This document shows positions 51,301 to 63,492 of a stretch of DNA of 64,000 bases, in pieces (the stretch's first letter is position 1; each line of letters opens with the position of its first letter). The stretch covers positions 11,899,850-11,963,849 of the forward strand of contig JAVDOI010000006.1 in the NCBI GenBank assembly GCA_032191485.1. Direction: 5' to 3'. A program made the position numbers and the translations under genes. Below the pieces are notes generated by a model. That model worked only from the letters and a program-made list of their open reading frames with translations. It searched no databases and was not told the origin of the DNA. This DNA is from Leptoclinus maculatus. Its lineage: Eukaryota > Chordata > Actinopteri > Perciformes > Stichaeidae.

Positions 51301-54300
51301 GTAAGTTGAATCTGACATGTTTTATGTAACTTAGACATTTAGATTTATAAACAGCTCATGTGACATCTCTTCTTCCTTTTCATCTGTCATCAGACAAACG
51401 ACCACAGCCATCGTCCTGGGAGTGATTGCCCTTCTTTTTGCCTCATTCTCTGTTTTCGTGCTGACTGTTCTGTACCGTCGAGGTCTTGCCATCCGTCGCA
51501 AGCGAGCCGTGAGGAGATACATGGAGAGCGGAGAGGTCAGTCAGAGTCTGAGGTCTTTACAATGTTGTTATACTTAAGTAAACATTTGTTTGAACACATG
51601 ATCTGTGGGTCTCTCAGAGTTTTGAACCTCTGGATCGTGGAGAGAAAGGCTCTAAAGTCCATGCTCGGATCCTGAAGACCACAGAGCTCCGTCAGATCAA
51701 GCTGCTGGGTAACGGAGTGTTTGGATCAGTCCATAAGGTAATGTTGATTGTCGCAGTTGTCTATTCCATTCTCCACTTGCACATTTGATATTGATTTAAC
51801 ACATTTTGAATCTGTCTCTATTTCTTACCACACAGGGCATTTGGATCCCTGAGGGCGATACAGTGAAGCTTCCTGTGGCCATAAAGACGATTCATGATCG
51901 CACCAAACGGCAGACCTTCCATGAGCTGACGGATGTAAGAAAACATGACTTAAAGGAAAATATATTTTGTGTACCAAATACTCACTTAAAGGTAGGCGTG
52001 AAAGGTGAATCTGAAAGGTTTGTAGCTTGCAACTTCGAGGAGTCATCTTGGATTCACAGAAGTTCCCGTAGTCACTTAAAAACAAAATAATAATAACATG
52101 CCGTAACTCATCTAAGGAAACTTCTTAATTCACTCCTGCAGCACTTCTCATGATCTGTATGTGAAGTAGGAAACAGGATTTATTGGCGATATGAGGATTA
52201 TTTATCTGCAATATATTGAACATAGAGATGAGTCTAATATGTGAGAGGTTTATTTGGACATTATGATGTTTAACCTTCTTGAAGAAGCAATCTTCAAACT
52301 TTTCACAGCCTACAAGAAGTGAATATTTGATACTAAAAGTATTTAAGTATTTCTTTAAAACCTGAATTAAAGGTTGTTATTTCTTTTAAAAGTCTGTAAT
52401 AATTTACTCTAAATGCTCACTGCAGCACATGATGATCATTGGAAGCATGGGCCACATTAATGTAGTCAGGACCCTGGGTATCTGTCCCGGGGCCAGCCTC
52501 CAGATCGTCACTCAGCTCAGCAGTCAGGGCTCCCTGCTGGAGCACGTCAGGAACTGCAAGAACAAACTCAGCCCACAAAGGCTGCTCAACTGGTGTGTTC
52601 AAATCGCAAAGGTAAAGGACCAACCTTTTTTTGTTTGTCTGTGTAGGCTGTGTGTAGAGCACTAATTGGTCTTAAACGCAGTTGTCCTTTCTCATCAGGG
52701 CATGTGTTACCTGGAGGAGAACAGGATGGTCCACAGGAACCTCGCCGCGAGAAATGTGCTCCTGAAGAATAATTACACAGCCCAGATCTCAGATTACGGC
52801 ATTGCAGACCTACTTCACCCTGATGACAAGAAGTACTTTTACAATGAGGTCAAGGTCCGTAGCCCGGTTGAGAAAAGATAATATGATCAAAGTTCATTAA
52901 CAGAGCCTTTGACATGAACTTATTTTGCGCACATTCACTGAACACTTGTTCTGTTGTTTTCACTGACGTGATTAATGAAGACATTCTCTTTTTACGTCTT
53001 TAGACACCAATCAAATGGATGGCCTTAGAGAGCATCTTGTTTCGCAGATACACACATCAGAGCGATGTCTGGAGTTACGGTGAGTTTTAAACACAGCTTA
53101 CAAATCCCAGTTGGGGTAATATTGAGTGTTAATGAAAACAGAGGTGGAGGTGTGGATGTTCCAGCTGCACCAGTCGTGCTGTTTCATGCCACATTATATT
53201 TGTCCCCTTCATTTAGGTGTGACAGTGTGGGAGATGATGTCCAATGGGGCTGAGCCGTACACTACGATGCGCCCACAGGACGTTCCTGATCTATTGGAAA
53301 CGGGCGAGCGTCTGTCCCAGCCTCAAATTTGCACCATTGATGTCTACATGGTCATGGTCAAGTGTGAGTGCTTGTCTTCGATACTTTTTTTACACTGGTC
53401 TGACCTACAAAATGAAAGCAGTAATGCAAACATATGCGTTTAATAGCAGATGAATCAGAATGAAACACCTCAACGACTATTGGATTCAGATTCAGATTGC
53501 AATGACATCTTGTACAGTCATGATCTCCAGAGGATGGATCCTATAATTACTTTGGTGGTTGCCGGACATTTTCTTTTTCGCCACCAAAAAGTCAATTTTT
53601 GAATTTTAATAAATTATCCTTACAAACTATTACATGTCAGCGCCATCATCAGGTCAAAATTTAATTCGTCCAATACTTTGGTTTATTCCCAAATACCTGC
53701 AAAACTAACGACTCTCACTTCCGGCTTTGTGTTTAGATCAAATGTTATCAAGCTGCACCAAAATGGTGAATACGGTAAAACATGAATACCTGCTGCTTAG
53801 CATTGTGAGCATGGTTAGCATTTAGCTCAAAGCATCGCTGTACTGCCTCACAGAGCTGCTAGCATGGCTAAAGACTAAGTTGAGTTTATATTGTATTTAA
53901 TTAGTTTCAGATGCTCCTTATGGTGCATTGGTTTCATAGAAACGAGTGGCAAACTATGGCTTTCATTTTTAATTTCAAGGTTGGATGATTGATGAGAATG
54001 TCCGTCCAACATTCAAAGAGCTGGGAAATGAATTCACCAGAATGGCCAGAGACCCGCCTCGCTACCTGGTGATCAAAGTAAGAAAGGCTTTGTGTTTATC
54101 AGTATAGCCACCCAATCGGTACAGCACTTGTTGTTTCTGTGGGCAGAATAATTCTGTTTATTGTGGCACTTTAGTAAAAACGTACATGCAGTATGCTAAT
54201 TTATGTCTCACTTCTGTCCACCAGGAGGACTGCAACCAACAGGACTCGGCCCCTGATGAACTCGCCCAGCGGAGTGCAGACCTGGACGACATGGACGATC

Positions 54301-56020
54301 TACACATTCAGCTGGAGGACCAGAAGGAGGAGGCGGTGGTAGATGGTATGACTCGATCCCCTCACTACTTGTCTCAAGCCAGGAGCCTCAGCCGCCTCTC
54401 TAGGATGGACACTCCCAGAGTAAGAGACGCCTCTTCTTGTCAATTTCATGGCCAGTTTATATCTGGAAATGTCTTTTCTGTCACCTCCTGGATCTAAATC
54501 TCACTCCTGTCTTTTCTTGTAAAGGTGATTATTTCTCCATCAAACGTGGTGGGTTACCTGCCTATGACCCCAAGTTTTGACAACCCAGGACAGGTAGCTA
54601 AAACAGTCTACTTTTTATATAAACTGTTTTGTGTTTTGTGTAACTGAGCATAATTATACTATTTAAATATATTATCAACAGCATCCTACTGCACATTCCT
54701 CTTGCCATTTTACGAATGCGGGTGTGTTTGTGTTGCCTTGTGTAGGCCATGTGGCAGTCACGCTCTCGACTAAACTCAGCCCGCACTGTGTCTGAGAGCT
54801 CGGAGGGCTGCGGCACAGCAGTGGAGCTGGAGATGAGTGAGAACTTTTCTCTGGCTGGTAGCCTGAAGAGACGACGTCAACGTGAGGACAGCGCTTACAT
54901 GTCGCAGAGGGACAGCTTGTCCGGCGGGCCACCAGAGACTCCATCACCAGAGATGGAGGAAGAGGACCAGAATGGATATGTGCTTCCTGGAGACAGCCCA
55001 GAGAGAGGTGATAGCATCATTCATAATTGAAATATATTGAAATGATATTGTCAATCATCTTTCCTCTGAAATGGGTGTATATGTCTGGGTTAGTTCTGCG
55101 ACCCTTTTAAGGAATGAATACAAATTGTCTAGGTTAATAGTATTTTCTTCATAGCTCCTCACACATTACTCTCCTGCAAACCTCACTTCATCCACTTTTC
55201 TTTCTTTTCTTTGTCAGAAACCCTACTTTTCTCATCTCGGGCCGGTCCTGGCAGGATGGGTAAGTCTCATTCGTCGGGCCTCCTGGATGACCCAGATGAA
55301 GAAGAATATGAGTATATGAACAAGCAGACATGTGTAACAGCTGTCTCGCCCAGGCACAGCAGCAACAGGCTGAAGCCGAACAAGAAGCGCACCTCCTCCG
55401 TATCGTCACAAGCGACAGCGTGCTCAGGTGACACCACGTCGTCCGTAGAGGTCCGAGGAGGTCACACAAGAAGCAATCACAACTCCGATTCAGAGCAGCA
55501 GGGATCTAATGAAGTTGAATATGAATACATGGACATCAGGGGTAATGAAAAGGATGAAAGCCCTCCAGTGCCTGATACTCCTCCTCCTCCTCTGACACAA
55601 GCAAGGATGGGCAAAGAGGACGAGGAGGAGGAGGAGGAAGAGGAGGAGGAATATGTGGAGGACAGTAACTATCATTACACAAACAGACAGCCGAAGCTGC
55701 GTCAAGCTCTTCGAGACAAGAAGGAGCTGAAGATAGAGGGAAAGGACGAGGACGAAGACGAGGAGGAGGCGTATGAGTATGAGGACATGGACTCCTTTGC
55801 TGCCCTGCGGCCTGGAGATGCTGTGGTGTACCACAACCTGCAGAAAGGCGGGGAGGGAGCAGCAGGGGGCATAGAGGCACATCAATCTGGGTTTGAACCC
55901 TACGTAAAAGTGCGAGCTGGAGTCGGGGTCGGGGAACCTGCAGCTGTCGACAAATCTTTTGACAATCCAGACTACTGGCAAAGCAGGATGTTTCTGAAGC
56001 CCAACGCCGTGCCTACATGA
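39108..56020 (+). CDS. erbb3: ErbB3 receptor, neuregulin-binding pseudokinase
   Basis: Cell-surface receptor that signals mainly through PI3K after pairing with ErbB2. Twenty-eight exons: 39108-39195, 45715-45872, 46229-46415, 46724-46849, 46970-47035, 47248-47366, 47643-47784, 47947-48060, 48602-48719, 48867-48940, 49032-49122, 50119-50315, 50402-50534, 50697-50790, 50993-51147, 51250-51300, 51394-51535, 51618-51737, 51836-51934, 52426-52611, 52699-52854, 53004-53079, 53217-53363, 53980-54077, 54225-54419, 54525-54593, 54746-55007, 55218-56020. They sum to 4,266 nt, 1,421 aa (human 1,342), in frame throughout. Order: signal peptide (1-26), L1, Cys-rich, L2, Cys-rich, transmembrane (about 643-665), kinase-like domain, tail from about 980. 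The kinase has GNGVFG and VAIK (Lys742) but HRN for HRD (Asn834), His759 for the C-helix Glu, and DYG (852-854). HRN and the helix His identify ErbB3. The tail ends with NPDYW and acidic stretches. Fish may carry a and b copies; I cannot tell which this is. Confidence 0.97.
39210..39303 (+). repeat. (CT)n(CA)n microsatellite next to erbb3 exon 1 donor
   Basis: A CT tract is followed by about 41 CA units, beginning only about 15 nt after the 5' splice site at 39,195. The His/Thr-rich open frames through it are artefacts. Confidence 0.97.
39304..43080 (+). other. erbb3 intron 1, proximal part
   Basis: Intron 1 spans 39,196-45,714. In this part I found no exon, RNA gene or clear transposon. The short tandem tgcagtaaccatgtag at about 40,520-40,550 is a local duplication. 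Confidence 0.5.
43081..43459. mobile_element. MITE with inverted ends in erbb3 intron 1
   Basis: The left end aaagggtcagttcacccaaa and the right end (ttgagtgaactgaccctttag) are inverted copies of each other over about 25 bp. Inside are ctcctgcctccactcccac and tgataatccacagacgccac, blocks I recognise from a widespread fish MITE family. It has no coding capacity. The target-site duplication is unclear (the bases at both ends read ttta/agtg). Confidence 0.85.
43565..43603 (+). repeat. (CT)n microsatellite
   Basis: Two CT runs separated by CCC, between the two MITE copies in erbb3 intron 1. Confidence 0.95.
43960..44290. mobile_element. Second, diverged MITE copy of the same family
   Basis: It shares with the 43081-43459 element the order of a ttgagatgtctgcccccatc-like block, then cagaaacagtgtcctaatta, then ctggataatccacacacctt, and afterwards an atagtccctggatgaaa block. 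The terminal inverted repeats are not recognisable, so the limits are approximate. Confidence 0.6.
48136..48270 (+). repeat. (ATTAY)n pentanucleotide array in erbb3 intron 8
   Basis: About 27 units of ATTAT and ATTAC, organised as a block of ATTAT, a central block of ATTAC (about 48,171-48,238), then ATTAT again. Confidence 0.97.
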
Positions 56021-56217
56021 AGAACATTTCAAATCTCATGAACTTCCCTCTGAGACTTAGTCATGAAGGACCCGAAACAGGAAATGCAATCTAAAGCTAT
56101 GTTCATAATGTAGCCTATGACACAATTTCAAAAACCCAACCTGCTGCAGGCTCTGCTGCCTGTTACAGGCTGACGTTATTTCTTGTATTTGGGCTTGTGA
56201 TTTGGTGCGTTTCCAGA

Positions 56218-56223
56218 AATAAA
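56218..56223 (+). terminator. erbb3 poly(A) signal
   Basis: AATAAA about 200 nt after the stop codon. It is the first canonical hexamer in the 3' flank. Confidence 0.65.
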
Positions 56224-56239
56224 AGCACTGAGTGTTGAT

Positions 56240-57029
56240 AACACTAACAGAAATGAACAGAATACAAGCTATATTTTTCTGTTTACATTTTGAAATGAAC
56301 AAAGATTTCCTTTTTCAGAACAAATGTGTTTGTTTGGAGTTTGGACTTTTTTATGTTATGAGACCTCTTTTAATGGTGGTATATGAAATACATTTTCTAC
56401 TCATTAAAATATTTTGAACTATTCTGAAGCACCAACTTTTTATTTTAACTTACCTATATAACATGACAATGTTTATGTGTGAAATGTGGGCTATGTTCTT
56501 CAGTCAGGTTTAATAATGAATGTAAAAAATATTTCTGGACCTTCTCAACAGTAATTTCACAAAAATAATTCTGAACGTTTTGTTGATTTATAGACATTTG
56601 GTGTAGCGGTTAATGCTCCCACATGGGCCACTGGGTGAGTTTCTGTGCTGGTCTGTAAATGTCCCCTCTTAGGATCAATTCATGTTTTTCCAGAGCTTTC
56701 AGCCACATATCATGGCCTTCATCAGAGGATTGAGCATGTTCAACTTGTTTTTCTCAGCACTTATAAATGATTCCTTTTTAAATGTTCATATGGCACCTGA
56801 CTATTATTTTATGTTAACTTATCATTTAATACAACATTGACATTGTCGAACAACGAATTGATGGATATGTTAGGCAGCATCCCTGCATTTTGGCGGGTCG
56901 GGGTCGCTGTGACGTCGTTAGCGTCAACGGTGAAGTGGGAGGGGCTTGGAGGGCCGGTGTTCGCAGCAGCCGTCAGAGTCGTCCTGAGGAGCTTTCTGGC
57001 CCACTAGCGACTGAAACTTCACTGCCAAG
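56240..57029 (+). promoter_or_regulatory. Short spacer and pa2g4 promoter region
   Basis: Only about 1 kb separates the erbb3 stop from the pa2g4 start. The last 150 bases before the ATG are GC-rich with CpGs (ggcgggtcggggtcgc, aagtgggaggggctt), which fits a housekeeping promoter. A weak tRNA A box-like string at about 56,598 lacks a matching B box. Confidence 0.5.
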
Positions 57030-60000
57030 ATGTCCGAGGAAGAGCAAGAGCAGACCATAGCTGATGACCTGGTGGTCACCAAGTACAAGATGGGTGGTGA
57101 CATCGCCAACCGTAAGTAAATGTAACTAGTAGCCGTTGGTGAACGGGTGAGAGATGCTCTATTCGGCCTGTCGTGCAGCCAGCGGACGTTAACGGTAGTC
57201 TCCTCACACAGCAGCAGCAGCCATGTGGGTTACGTATGCTATCATAACTGGCTAGCTAGCAGATACAGTTGGTTCAGTCCTAGCTAATGCTAGCTCCTCT
57301 GTTACTGCTGACCAACATTGACGTTGTGTGCTTTACTAGAGAGAGCTGTCTGTTTGTTTAGCTAACGTAGGCTGCTAATGAGCTAGCTCAGCCTGTTGCA
57401 GTCAGCTACAGTAGGAGCAAACGTTGATAGATAAGCAGGAAGCCACCGATATGAAGCCACTTTAACGCTAGTTACATGCTGACCTCTTTGTGTTAGTTTA
57501 TTCTTAATGTTGATAGTGATCTGTTTAACTGACATAACTCACAAGTTGATATGTCTGCTACAGGAATAATATGAGGTCAAAGTTACAGCCTGTTACTCTA
57601 ACACTATTCAGATGACCGTATCGTTGCTGTAGGAGATATGGATAAAATCCTCTGTCACAGTCTGTGATTTTTAAGTTATGAGTTGTAAGTAATTACGTTT
57701 TAAGTAACTGCTTCGAGATGACAGAACCAGACAGTAATATGTGTTTTTGGCAAATCCAGCACTTAAATACCTGACAAACAAAGTTATGTCATCATATTCA
57801 TCGAAATCATAATAACATCTAATATTATAAAGCTGTTTTTGATTTGCAATATTTTCTGCTGATATATTAAAGAGGCTGTTAAAACGTTATAAACGGTACT
57901 ACTAAATCACTCATGCTTGACAGATGTATATTGTCCTGTGGTATATGTAGTCGTATCACCCAACCCTATTTAAAACCTAGTGTTCGACAATATTGACAAA
58001 TTCAATTAATCACTATTTTTGAGTCAGTTCTCTGACAACTGATGGTGTTACACTATGGGTTCGCTGATGTGATCTCTGAAAAAATGTGATAAATTGTGTT
58101 CGTTTCACTCAGTGTCAACACAGTGAATTCACTGTAACTCATCTGTTTTAAACAATACCTAATGTGATACCTGCTCTCATACCTGCTCCACTTGGTTCCT
58201 CTTCTGCACCTCTTGATCATTTGTCTTGTGTGTCTCCCCCCCCCCCCCCAGAGGCTCTTCGTCTGGTTGTGGAAACAGCCACTCCCGGGGTGTCGGTGCT
58301 CACCCTCTGTCAAAAGGGGGATGCCTACATCATGGCTGAGACTGGAAAGGTCTTCAAAAAGGAGAAGGACATGAAGAAAGGTGAGCCAACGATGATACGA
58401 GTGAGTCTGTTGTCATTCGGGTGCACTGAGGTGGACCCATCAAGAAGAGTCTAGCTGCAGTCAAGTCATTCAAATTGCAGACCCAAGTGTCACTCCCTCC
58501 ATCCTTGTACACTTTTTTGCTAAACTTGTGGATGATTTCCAAATGAAGACTTGGTGGTTCTCCTTTCCCTCTTCTAGGCATTGCCTTTCCCACCAGCGTC
58601 TCAGTCAATAACTGTGTTTGCCACTTCTCTCCCCTGAAGAGTGACCACGACTACACACTTAAAGATGGGGATCTGGTCAAAATGTAGGCACCGCGCTCTG
58701 AAACAATGTCACCCCTTGTTCTCCCATGTGTGTCATGAGTCTGTTGTCCTCCCCTCGTTCTATGTGACATCTTGGCTTGTATGTGAGGGTATTATCTTGG
58801 CTGTTGACTGTCTGCTTCATCAGTAATGTCTCGTCTACCTGTCTGTCCTGTGTGGCAAACGACAAGTAAGGTTGGACACTTTTAGAACATGTGTCTTTTG
58901 CTGTTTTTAAAGGGATATGTTGGATTCTAGCTTTGATGGCCATCCATCTGCTAAATCCTATGTTTGACATTTTTGTAATGTTGTGCTTTGAAAAAGGAAG
59001 TCAGCGTATCTTAGTTGTTGTATTGCCACATACATTGTTGTCCTCTGTGTCGTCTTTTGTGCTGCGTGTGGATTTGCGATGTTTTAAAGTTTGTTGTTGC
59101 TCGTGGTAATGTAGTTACACACTAGGTTTGTGTCTTTCTCACTTCTCGAATACTCGCAGGCTAGCCTTCTGTCTGGTTTTTAAATTTGAGTGCTGCTCCC
59201 TTGAATTCATAATTAGTCCTTTACTGTACTCCAGCTAATGTACAGCCAAAAATAAATGAACCTTGGATTTTATATTCTGTGTAATGGCCATAACAGATTA
59301 AATGTTTTATTTGTGTCTGACCTTCTTTATTAGTCTTATTTTCCAAAGTAAATGATAGCTGACATTCTGTCCTTCCTGAGTTGCTTCCTGTCTCAACATT
59401 TGTAATCTTGTTATTTCATATTCTCATCTCTACTTTTCCTCTTTATTGTGTGTAGAGATCTAGGAGTTCATGTTGACGGCTTCATTGCCAATGTTGCTCA
59501 CAGCTTTGTGGTGGGAGCCAGTAAGGTGAGGAGCTTTTCTAAAATGCTGCTTTTTTTTCACCCTTTTGTGTCCTCCTGTGGAGCCCTCCTTTAAGTCCTC
59601 TTCTCTCTGTGTCTTGTTTCTGCAGGAGAACCCCGTCACAGGCCGGAAAGCTGATGTAATGAAAGCGGCTCATCTTTGTGCGGAAGCAGCTCTTCGCCTC
59701 GTTAAACCTGGTAACAAGGTAAATGGAACCTCTTCCTCACAGTTTTCTCCATGTCCGCCTTAATGATGAGTTACCTTCTCTACAGCTCTGGCTCGTGAAA
59801 AGATTTACATCGGCTTTTAAAATGTATTCTTAAGAATTAAAACTCTGGTTTTTGTCAGTGTGTATTTTCTGATAAACAATTCACTGCTGAGCCTCTAATA
59901 GTTTTGCTCTGCTGCTCTCCCCTCACTGTGGTAAGTCGGTGCAAATCGGTGCAAAACTGTATTTTGCATGTGAAAGTAACGCATTTTTCCGTGTCTCAGA

Positions 60001-61923
60001 ACACTCAAGTGACAGAAGCCTGGAACAAGATTGCGCAGTCATTCAAATGCTCACCTATAGAGGGTGAGTGTCCATGAAAAAGGCATTCAGAGCGACCACA
60101 ACTGTTCACATTTTGACTGTTGTGTTTATCTCTTCAGATTTGTTCATGTGATGTGAAGACGATGACTGTTACAGATTCATAACATGCAAGTAGATGTTTT
60201 ATTACTATTTTTTCCTGCCTTGCTCTGTTTTTCAAGGAATGCTGTCGCATCAGCTGAAGCAACATGTCATAGATGGAGAGAAGACAATCATTCAGAACCC
60301 GACAGACCAGCAAAGGTACATTTAGTCACTTTTTACACACAGGAGGAAGAGGGGTGGATCTGAGGCGTGCTGTTGGCACAGTCACACAGATGCAAAATTT
60401 ACCTTCGACTCCTGTTCACTTCCATTTTATGCCAGCGAAGGGCAATCGCTATTGACGAAGAAGAAAATTCAACTTTGGTGAACTTTCAGCTCAAATCTAT
60501 AACGGTGCCCTGTGGGTGTTTTGAACTGTAGTAAATCTCTTAGACTAAATATTAACTTGAGTCTCATGTTTTGTGTCCATTTAGACACAGAGTGTAGATA
60601 ATGGGTAATGCTTGAATGTATCAAGTGGGATTCAGTCCTTTCAATCAATGTCACGTTAGTTTGATGTCGTAAGCTCTGAGACTTCTATCACAGAACCAAT
60701 ATAATGGAAAATAATGACATTTGTTTTGTGGTGCTGAAACCAACCAACCAAAATGACATTTGGAGAAACTCATCAGCAAATTGTTTTTAGTTTTTCACTG
60801 GCTGCTGTTGACACTCAATTTCAGGAAGGACCATGAGAAGGCGGAGTTTGAGGTACATGAAGTCTATGCTGTGGATGTCTTGATAAGCACCGGAGAAGGG
60901 AAGGTCAGTGTGCTCTCTAGTCCTTCTTTATTCATACCCATTGCTGCCAAAACTGTACCGAATGAACACTTAAAGAACACTCTTGTCATTTACAATTAGG
61001 CCAGAGATGGAGGTCTGAGGACCACCATTTATAAGAGGGACCCCAGTAAGCAGTACGGCTTGAAGATGAAAACGTCCCGTACGTTCTTCAGCGAAGTTGA
61101 ACGGCGCTTTGACGCCATGCCTTTTACTCTCCGGTATGAATACCGCACTTTATGTGCAACTACTAATATACAGTACATAGTCCACCACGTGTTGAGATTG
61201 TGAATAGATTGACAGCGTTGAATAATAAAAAACGTACTTAATTCCATTGTCTGTTTTCCGTCAGAGCATTCGAGGATGTGGCCAAAGCCCGTCTGGGTGT
61301 GGTGGAGTGTGCCAAACATGAACTGCTACAGCCCTTCAGTGTGCTACATGAGAAAGAGGGTGAGTATATACCTCTCCCCTTTATCATGTTTTTGCTTTTG
61401 AAATTTCCCTTTTTATTTACCGCCCGCCCCCCCCCCCCCCCCCCCCCTACTTTGTGTGTTTTCTCAGGAGAGTGTGTAGCTCAGTTTAAGTTCACAGTGT
61501 TGTTGATGGCCAACGGGCCTCACAGAATCACTAGCGGAGCCTTAGATCCAGAGCTCTACAAGTCAGAGCATGAAGTTCAGGATGCAGATCTACGGGTAAC
61601 ATTGTTGTTTCACATACTTTACATCAAGCTCCTTCATCACACAGAGACGGGCTGCTTTGAACATCTTATTACCTTTTTTGGTAAAACGTCTCTCCTCTTC
61701 CGCAGACTTTACTACAGAGCTCTGCAAGCCGTAAAACACAGAAGAAAAAGAAAAAGAAGGTAAATTATTATTCAAACAATGAAGCCTCATTACTACCATT
61801 CACCTCCTTGACTTTTGTGTCACCTCACTGATCTGTTCCTTACCGTTCCACATCCCACAGGCCTTAAAGACAGCAGAAAATGCAACTGGACAGCCGACTG
61901 AGGACATGGAAGCCGTAGAATAA
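57030..61923 (+). CDS. pa2g4: Proliferation-associated protein 2G4 / ErbB3-binding protein 1
   Basis: Methionine-aminopeptidase-fold protein without peptidase activity, found in ribosome biogenesis and reported to bind the ErbB3 juxtamembrane region. Thirteen exons: 57030-57111, 58252-58380, 58578-58683, 59456-59525, 59626-59718, 60000-60063, 60237-60315, 60825-60903, 61000-61133, 61265-61359, 61468-61595, 61706-61759, 61861-61923. They total 1,176 nt, 391 aa (human 394). Matches include DDLVVTKYKMGGDIAN, FPTSVSVNNCVCHFSPLKSD, IDLGVHVDGFIANVAH and MPFTLRAFE. Near the C-terminus are an LRTLL (LxxLL) motif at about 352 and a basic stretch KTQKKKKKKA, as in the family. The start ATG heads MSEEEQEQTIADD, as in human. 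Poly(C) precedes the acceptor of exon 2 and lies upstream of that of exon 11. The fish name may carry an a or b suffix. Confidence 0.97.
58236..58249 (+). repeat. Run of 14 C at a pa2g4 splice acceptor
   Basis: It forms the polypyrimidine tract right up to the AG of exon 2 (tctcc(C)nAG). An all-C tract is unusual but still pyrimidine. Confidence 0.95.
61427..61447 (+). repeat. Run of 21 C in pa2g4 intron 10
   Basis: Begins 67 nt into a 108-bp intron and ends 20 nt before the exon 11 acceptor. Confidence 0.96.
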
Positions 61924-62120
61924 CAAAATACTGCCTTTCCACACATGCAAGACCCCAAAGAGAAGCAAGAGGAAACATGACAAATTGCCCCAAACTCTCA
62001 GCCCATTATACACCTTTAATTTCACAAATGGATTAATATTAGATCCTACATGGATGCTTAACCCTTTACTGCAGTCACTGAAAGTACCATGTTGCTTTTT
62101 CTTCGCTTACTTGAGTAAGA

Positions 62121-62126
62121 AATAAA
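62121..62126 (+). terminator. pa2g4 poly(A) signal
   Basis: AATAAA about 200 nt after the stop codon at 61921-61923. Confidence 0.65.
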
Positions 62127-62149
62127 GAATATTTGCAAATAGTTTTGCA

Positions 62150-63492
62150 TCTTTGAAAGTACATGTTGTCAAATGGTACGTGTGCGACGGATGCCTGCAT
62201 TGTTTTACTTAAATCATCTTTTGATCCTCTTCTTGCAACTTTCAAGTAAAACTGAAGCTTACAGTTGGCATTAAAGGAAGTGGATCATTCTGTGTTGTTG
62301 ACATCCAATACAGTAAAGGATTATTGGATGAAACCAACAGAAACATGGTTCACAGCAAGTTGTCTAAACTTGTTTATATGTAAACAAAGATTTATAGTGA
62401 ATATACGAGCACTTTGTCACCTCTTGTGAGTGAGAATCACGTGATGACGAGTTTATTCATCCAGGATGAAAAAACTTTTAATCAAAAGCATTTTTCCTTA
62501 ACTTCACTATGCAGTAAAGGGTTGAACTATAATTGTGACAAAACAAAACAGCCAAATGATGGCGATCACAAGGACTGTAGTATAAGTGTTTATGGTTAGT
62601 CTTCCATCATCAAAGCCTGAACACATGTAGCTGAAACTAGTGTTTTAACCACCATTATTTTAAAGTATTAACCTGAGCAAAAGACTGGAATGTTTTTAAG
62701 AATAAAAGCAAAAATCACAGTTGTAATCGGCTCTACTTTAGGGAACAAAACCGATACGTTTACTGCCATTCCCCTTGAATTTTATGAAAAGATAGAATCT
62801 TATATGTTCTACTTTTGAAAAACTTTTCTATTAGCGACACCTGTTACTTGCTTTACTACATCATTGGTCGTGTGAATCATGAAATTTAAAGCTGACCAAG
62901 TTTTAAAAATAGTTTTTTTATGGGCGTCTTCTGTGGATTTGGACCAGTAAGAGATCATTTCAGGTCTGAGTTTCATTTCGAGGTCTGGGTCAGATTTGTC
63001 AACAGCTGAATATGTTGAGAAAAGTGAAATCCTGCTTTGTAGCTCAATCAGAGGGCAATGGAACTTTACATCTAATGAAATAAAAACATTTTCATACATA
63101 TGTTGGTTTTCTCTGAAGGTTTTTGTCAAAGTTCAGTATTGGAAATGTCTGCAATTAATTAATCATCACGACCTGCCTACTTACGTCCAAGTTGTGGTGG
63201 TGTTGAAGGAGAAGGAATGAGATTTATTCAGCCCTTAAATATCCAAGTGTATTCGGCCATTGTGGGAAATGTTGGAAATCAACGACCTGAGCTTCTTTAT
63301 TGCAACGTTAGATATTCAATTAGTCTGACATACCTGCCTAGTGATTTGATTGATTTCCCAATGATTTTACCATATCATGATGGATATTGATAACACAATA
63401 TTAAATTACTTATAGCCTGCCTTCATAATTAAGTATTTTATCTATATCACCTTCTCCTGAGCACCAGCATGGTTTTTGCATACATGTTATTT
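62150..63492. other. Intergenic, no gene recognised
   Basis: AT-rich. It contains one minus-strand open frame of 106 codons (62809-63129) without recognised motifs; see the findings. Confidence 0.5.

Noticed and set aside
55490..56032. 180-codon minus-strand open frame over the erbb3 last exon
   Set aside because: Antisense shadow of the acidic tail; its Leu-rich and Ser-rich runs come from the Glu-rich coding strand.
56590..56660. tRNA-like string gtgtagcggttaatgctccc
   Set aside because: Only an A box-like part is present, with no B box or cloverleaf.
58381..58577. Possible box C/D snoRNA in pa2g4 intron 2 (gatgata ... cactgagg)
   Set aside because: The C box match is imperfect and there is no terminal stem.
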